From positions 3,937,751 through 4,001,750 of the forward strand of contig NC_084810.1 of assembly GCF_963583255.1 (NCBI RefSeq): 64,000 bases of DNA, given 5' to 3'. Source of the stretch: Pyrus communis. Taxonomy: Eukaryota; Streptophyta; Magnoliopsida; Rosales; Rosaceae. Under the pieces are notes generated by a model. That model was not told the DNA's origin. It worked only from the letters and a program-made list of their open reading frames with translations, and made no database searches. Positions 62,163 through 64,000 of the stretch are shown here, one piece after another (within the stretch, counting starts at the first letter, position 1; every line of letters starts with the position of its first letter). Position numbers and translations under genes: made by a program.

Positions 62163-63989
62163 CTAGTTTCTATTTCTGCAGCATCTGCACCACAGAATGA
62201 GAAAACAAAGCACTCTATAACCAATTATGAATACCAGCATCACACCCAAATTGCTCCATTTCTGTGCTTCTTTTAAACCCTGCTGTCTCAAGAATCCGTC
62301 CCCGAAAAGGTTGCATCCTTCGTTGCCAATCTGTTGAATGCATCTCCTTCCCTGCTCTCCTCCATACTCATTTATCATAAAGCAATCGAACGGGTACTTG
62401 AAAAGACTCAAGTAGTACATGAATATCCAGTAGCTTGGGAGCCTGTCCTTTGAAATGAAGTATCCCGAAAAGAGAAAGAAAGATCCCATGAGCCCGGAAA
62501 TCAGGGAACTCCCCATGATGAAGTTGGGCACAAGAGCACTGAAGCAGGCCACAACAGAATTGGACATGAGAAGAACCATCCAGACCACCAGAGAGAAGTA
62601 GAGGAATGCATCAATGTCCCTCCTCAATCCGACTAGCCAGTAAACCGGTGCGGTGAACAGAAAACAAACCATCAAAAGGAAAGGGAGAAAAATGAGGGTG
62701 TTTGCTATGACATAGGAGGAAACTCGATAGGCTCCCTTGGAAGTCTCACTCATTAGTATTCTTCGCTCTTGTAAGAAAATCGGTAGGCCTTCTGTGCTGG
62801 AAGACAGCAAGAATGTGAGGCTGAAGGCGAAAAATCCAGTTTGTGTTTGCAAGGCAAAGCTCCCTTTTTCCGTTCCAACATTAAAGAAAATGCTTCCGAG
62901 TACGAATCCAGCTACCAAGGCTTGTATAACTCTAGTGACAAACAATTGCTTTGTTCTAAATATGTTGCTACAAAATCTTTGCCCTAGTATTACAACTTCC
63001 CGGGGACGCGAATTTGGGTAGACTGGAAGCTTCTTTGCTAAGATACCAGAGCATACAAACCTTTGTTCTAGAGGCCGGAAACGTTGGTTGCGCAAGGTTT
63101 CTGAAGTTTGTGCACCCTCCAAGCTCTCGATAACATCAATGGCGAATTCGAGCAAGTTAACATGGTTGGGGATGCGATGGCCAGCTAAATTGAGCGTTTC
63201 TTGTAGAAGACACAATGATCCATTGTGGATCACAGTTCCACTTGAAAGCAGAACAACGCGATCGAACATCTCTAGGATTCGGAAACCTGGTTGGTGAATT
63301 GTCAGGACAATAGTTTTACCCTGATTGAAAACCATTGTTCTGAGCAATGAGACTACATGGAAAGCTGAGGCAGAATCCAACCCTGAAGTTGGTTCATCAA
63401 TCAAAACCACAGCTGGATTATGAACTAAATCGACTCCAATCGAAACCCTGCGCCTTTCACCACCCGAAATCCCGTTGTTTGATCCCCAGCCGACTCTTGA
63501 ACCCGCGACATGTACCAGCCCGAGCTCCTTCATCAGCTTCCTCACTTTATCTGCAGCATTTTTCCTCCCACCAGGAAGCCTGAGCAGAGCACTGTACATG
63601 AGGGTTTCTTCAACTGTAAGTAACGGAAATAGGGCATCGTCCTGTGTGACATAGCCCGACATTCTGCGAAAACTTTTCGTGTCCATAGGCTGACCATTCA
63701 CCAGCACCTCACCGCACACTTTCTTTGGGGATATCTTTCCAGCAAGAATCTCTAGCAGTGTGGTTTTTCCTGCTCCACTAGGGCCAGCAATTGCAGTGAT
63801 CCCTGCAGGCCTTGCTTCACAATTCACATCCTTCAGAATGAATTTCGGAACTCTCCTCGAGCTCTCCCTGCAACACACGAATTTCATCTCATCGAATCGG
63901 GTTGATAATTTGTAGCACAAGTTTCTGGTTTCAAGTCTGTATGGCGTTCTCAGGCTGCCGGAAACCGGCATTTTCACAGGCAACTCCAT
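62163..63989 (-). CDS. ABCG10: ABC transporter G family half-transporter (ABCG10 type)
   Basis: A single exon of 608 codons from ATG at 63989 to TAG at 62163. The nucleotide-binding domain comes first: Walker [10 protein letters not shown] (69-77), Q-loop [10 protein letters not shown], signature ISGGERRR (173-180), Walker [11 protein letters not shown] (about 194-203) and the His switch in TIHQPGFR. A six-helix ABC2 membrane domain follows (about 350-600), ending in WCRCCRNRN. This order (NBD before TMD) and length are typical of white-brown half-transporters, which work as dimers at the plasma membrane. ABCG10 in Medicago has been linked to isoflavonoid precursors; the substrate here is unknown. 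The gene is complete, ending 11 bases short of the window edge at its 5' side, so the promoter is outside. Confidence 0.96.
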   Translation of the reverse strand: MELPVKMPVSGSLRTPYRLETRNLCYKLSTRFDEMKFVCCRESSRRVPKFILKDVNCEARPAGITAIAGPSGAGKTTLLEILAGKISPKKVCGEVLVNGQPMDTKSFRRMSGYVTQDDALFPLLTVEETLMYSALLRLPGGRKNAADKVRKLMKELGLVHVAGSRVGWGSNNGISGGERRRVSIGVDLVHNPAVVLIDEPTSGLDSASAFHVVSLLRTMVFNQGKTIVLTIHQPGFRILEMFDRVVLLSSGTVIHNGSLCLLQETLNLAGHRIPNHVNLLEFAIDVIESLEGAQTSETLRNQRFRPLEQRFVCSGILAKKLPVYPNSRPREVVILGQRFCSNIFRTKQLFVTRVIQALVAGFVLGSIFFNVGTEKGSFALQTQTGFFAFSLTFLLSSSTEGLPIFLQERRILMSETSKGAYRVSSYVIANTLIFLPFLLMVCFLFTAPVYWLVGLRRDIDAFLYFSLVVWMVLLMSNSVVACFSALVPNFIMGSSLISGLMGSFFLFSGYFISKDRLPSYWIFMYYLSLFKYPFDCFMINEYGGEQGRRCIQQIGNEGCNLFGDGFLRQQGLKEAQKWSNLGVMLVFIIGYRVLCFLILWCRCCRNRN

Positions 63990-64000
63990 GTTGTGGGGGG

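Overview
This is a piece of dicot nuclear chromosome, AT-rich, with intron-rich genes and many repeats. The repeat types (a Cassandra TRIM, a short tRNA-related SINE, several TWA-target MITEs and solo LTRs) and the protein sequences suggest a woody Rosaceae (apple/pear tribe). That taxon is an inference from recognition; no search was run. No prokaryotic, organellar or viral genes were seen.

Six protein genes were rebuilt exon by exon, and all six models close in frame. (1) A TTL1-type TPR/thioredoxin-like protein, minus strand, 456-3528, 702 aa. (2) A family-31 beta-1,3-galactosyltransferase, minus, 30291-34025, 352 aa. (3) An IDM1/ROS4-type PHD-GNAT histone acetyltransferase, minus, 35379-42038, 1298 aa. 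(4) A tandem-domain DJ-1 protein, plus, 48151-52232, 434 aa. (5) A CRPK1-like receptor-like cytoplasmic kinase, plus, 58508-61301, 391 aa. (6) An intronless ABCG10-type half-transporter, minus, 62163-63989, 608 aa. The order TTL, B3GALT, IDM1, DJ-1, ABCG matches two Arabidopsis segments recalled from memory: At3g14950-At3g14990 and At1g53270-At1g53300. The window therefore looks like an old conserved block, with the TTL-B3GALT gap stretched to about 26 kb by transposons.

The 3.9-30.3 kb stretch is a transposon and decay zone. It holds a hairpin MITE (6052-6248), a 2.2-kb solo LTR with repeated hairpins (7633-9817), a complete Cassandra element with 5S-rRNA-derived LTRs (10869-11527), a 2.6-kb non-autonomous LTR element (12558-15146) and its solo LTR (22457-23103), a Tourist-like MITE (23593-23861), a SINE nested inside a MITE (25476-25638), and further foldback elements. 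Most of these have target-site duplications readable in the sequence.

Transposons also lie close to or inside the genes. A MULE-type MITE sits in B3GALT intron 1. A copia-like solo LTR lies in what is probably a 4.1-kb leader intron of IDM1. A long-TIR element carrying a raffinose-synthase-like fragment and a solo Cassandra LTR lie between DJ-1 and the kinase. A TAA-target MITE lies in the kinase leader intron. Gene-level oddities include a GC-AG intron, a signal-peptide-like uORF upstream of TTL1, a spliced uORF upstream of the kinase, and two in-frame start codons in DJ-1.
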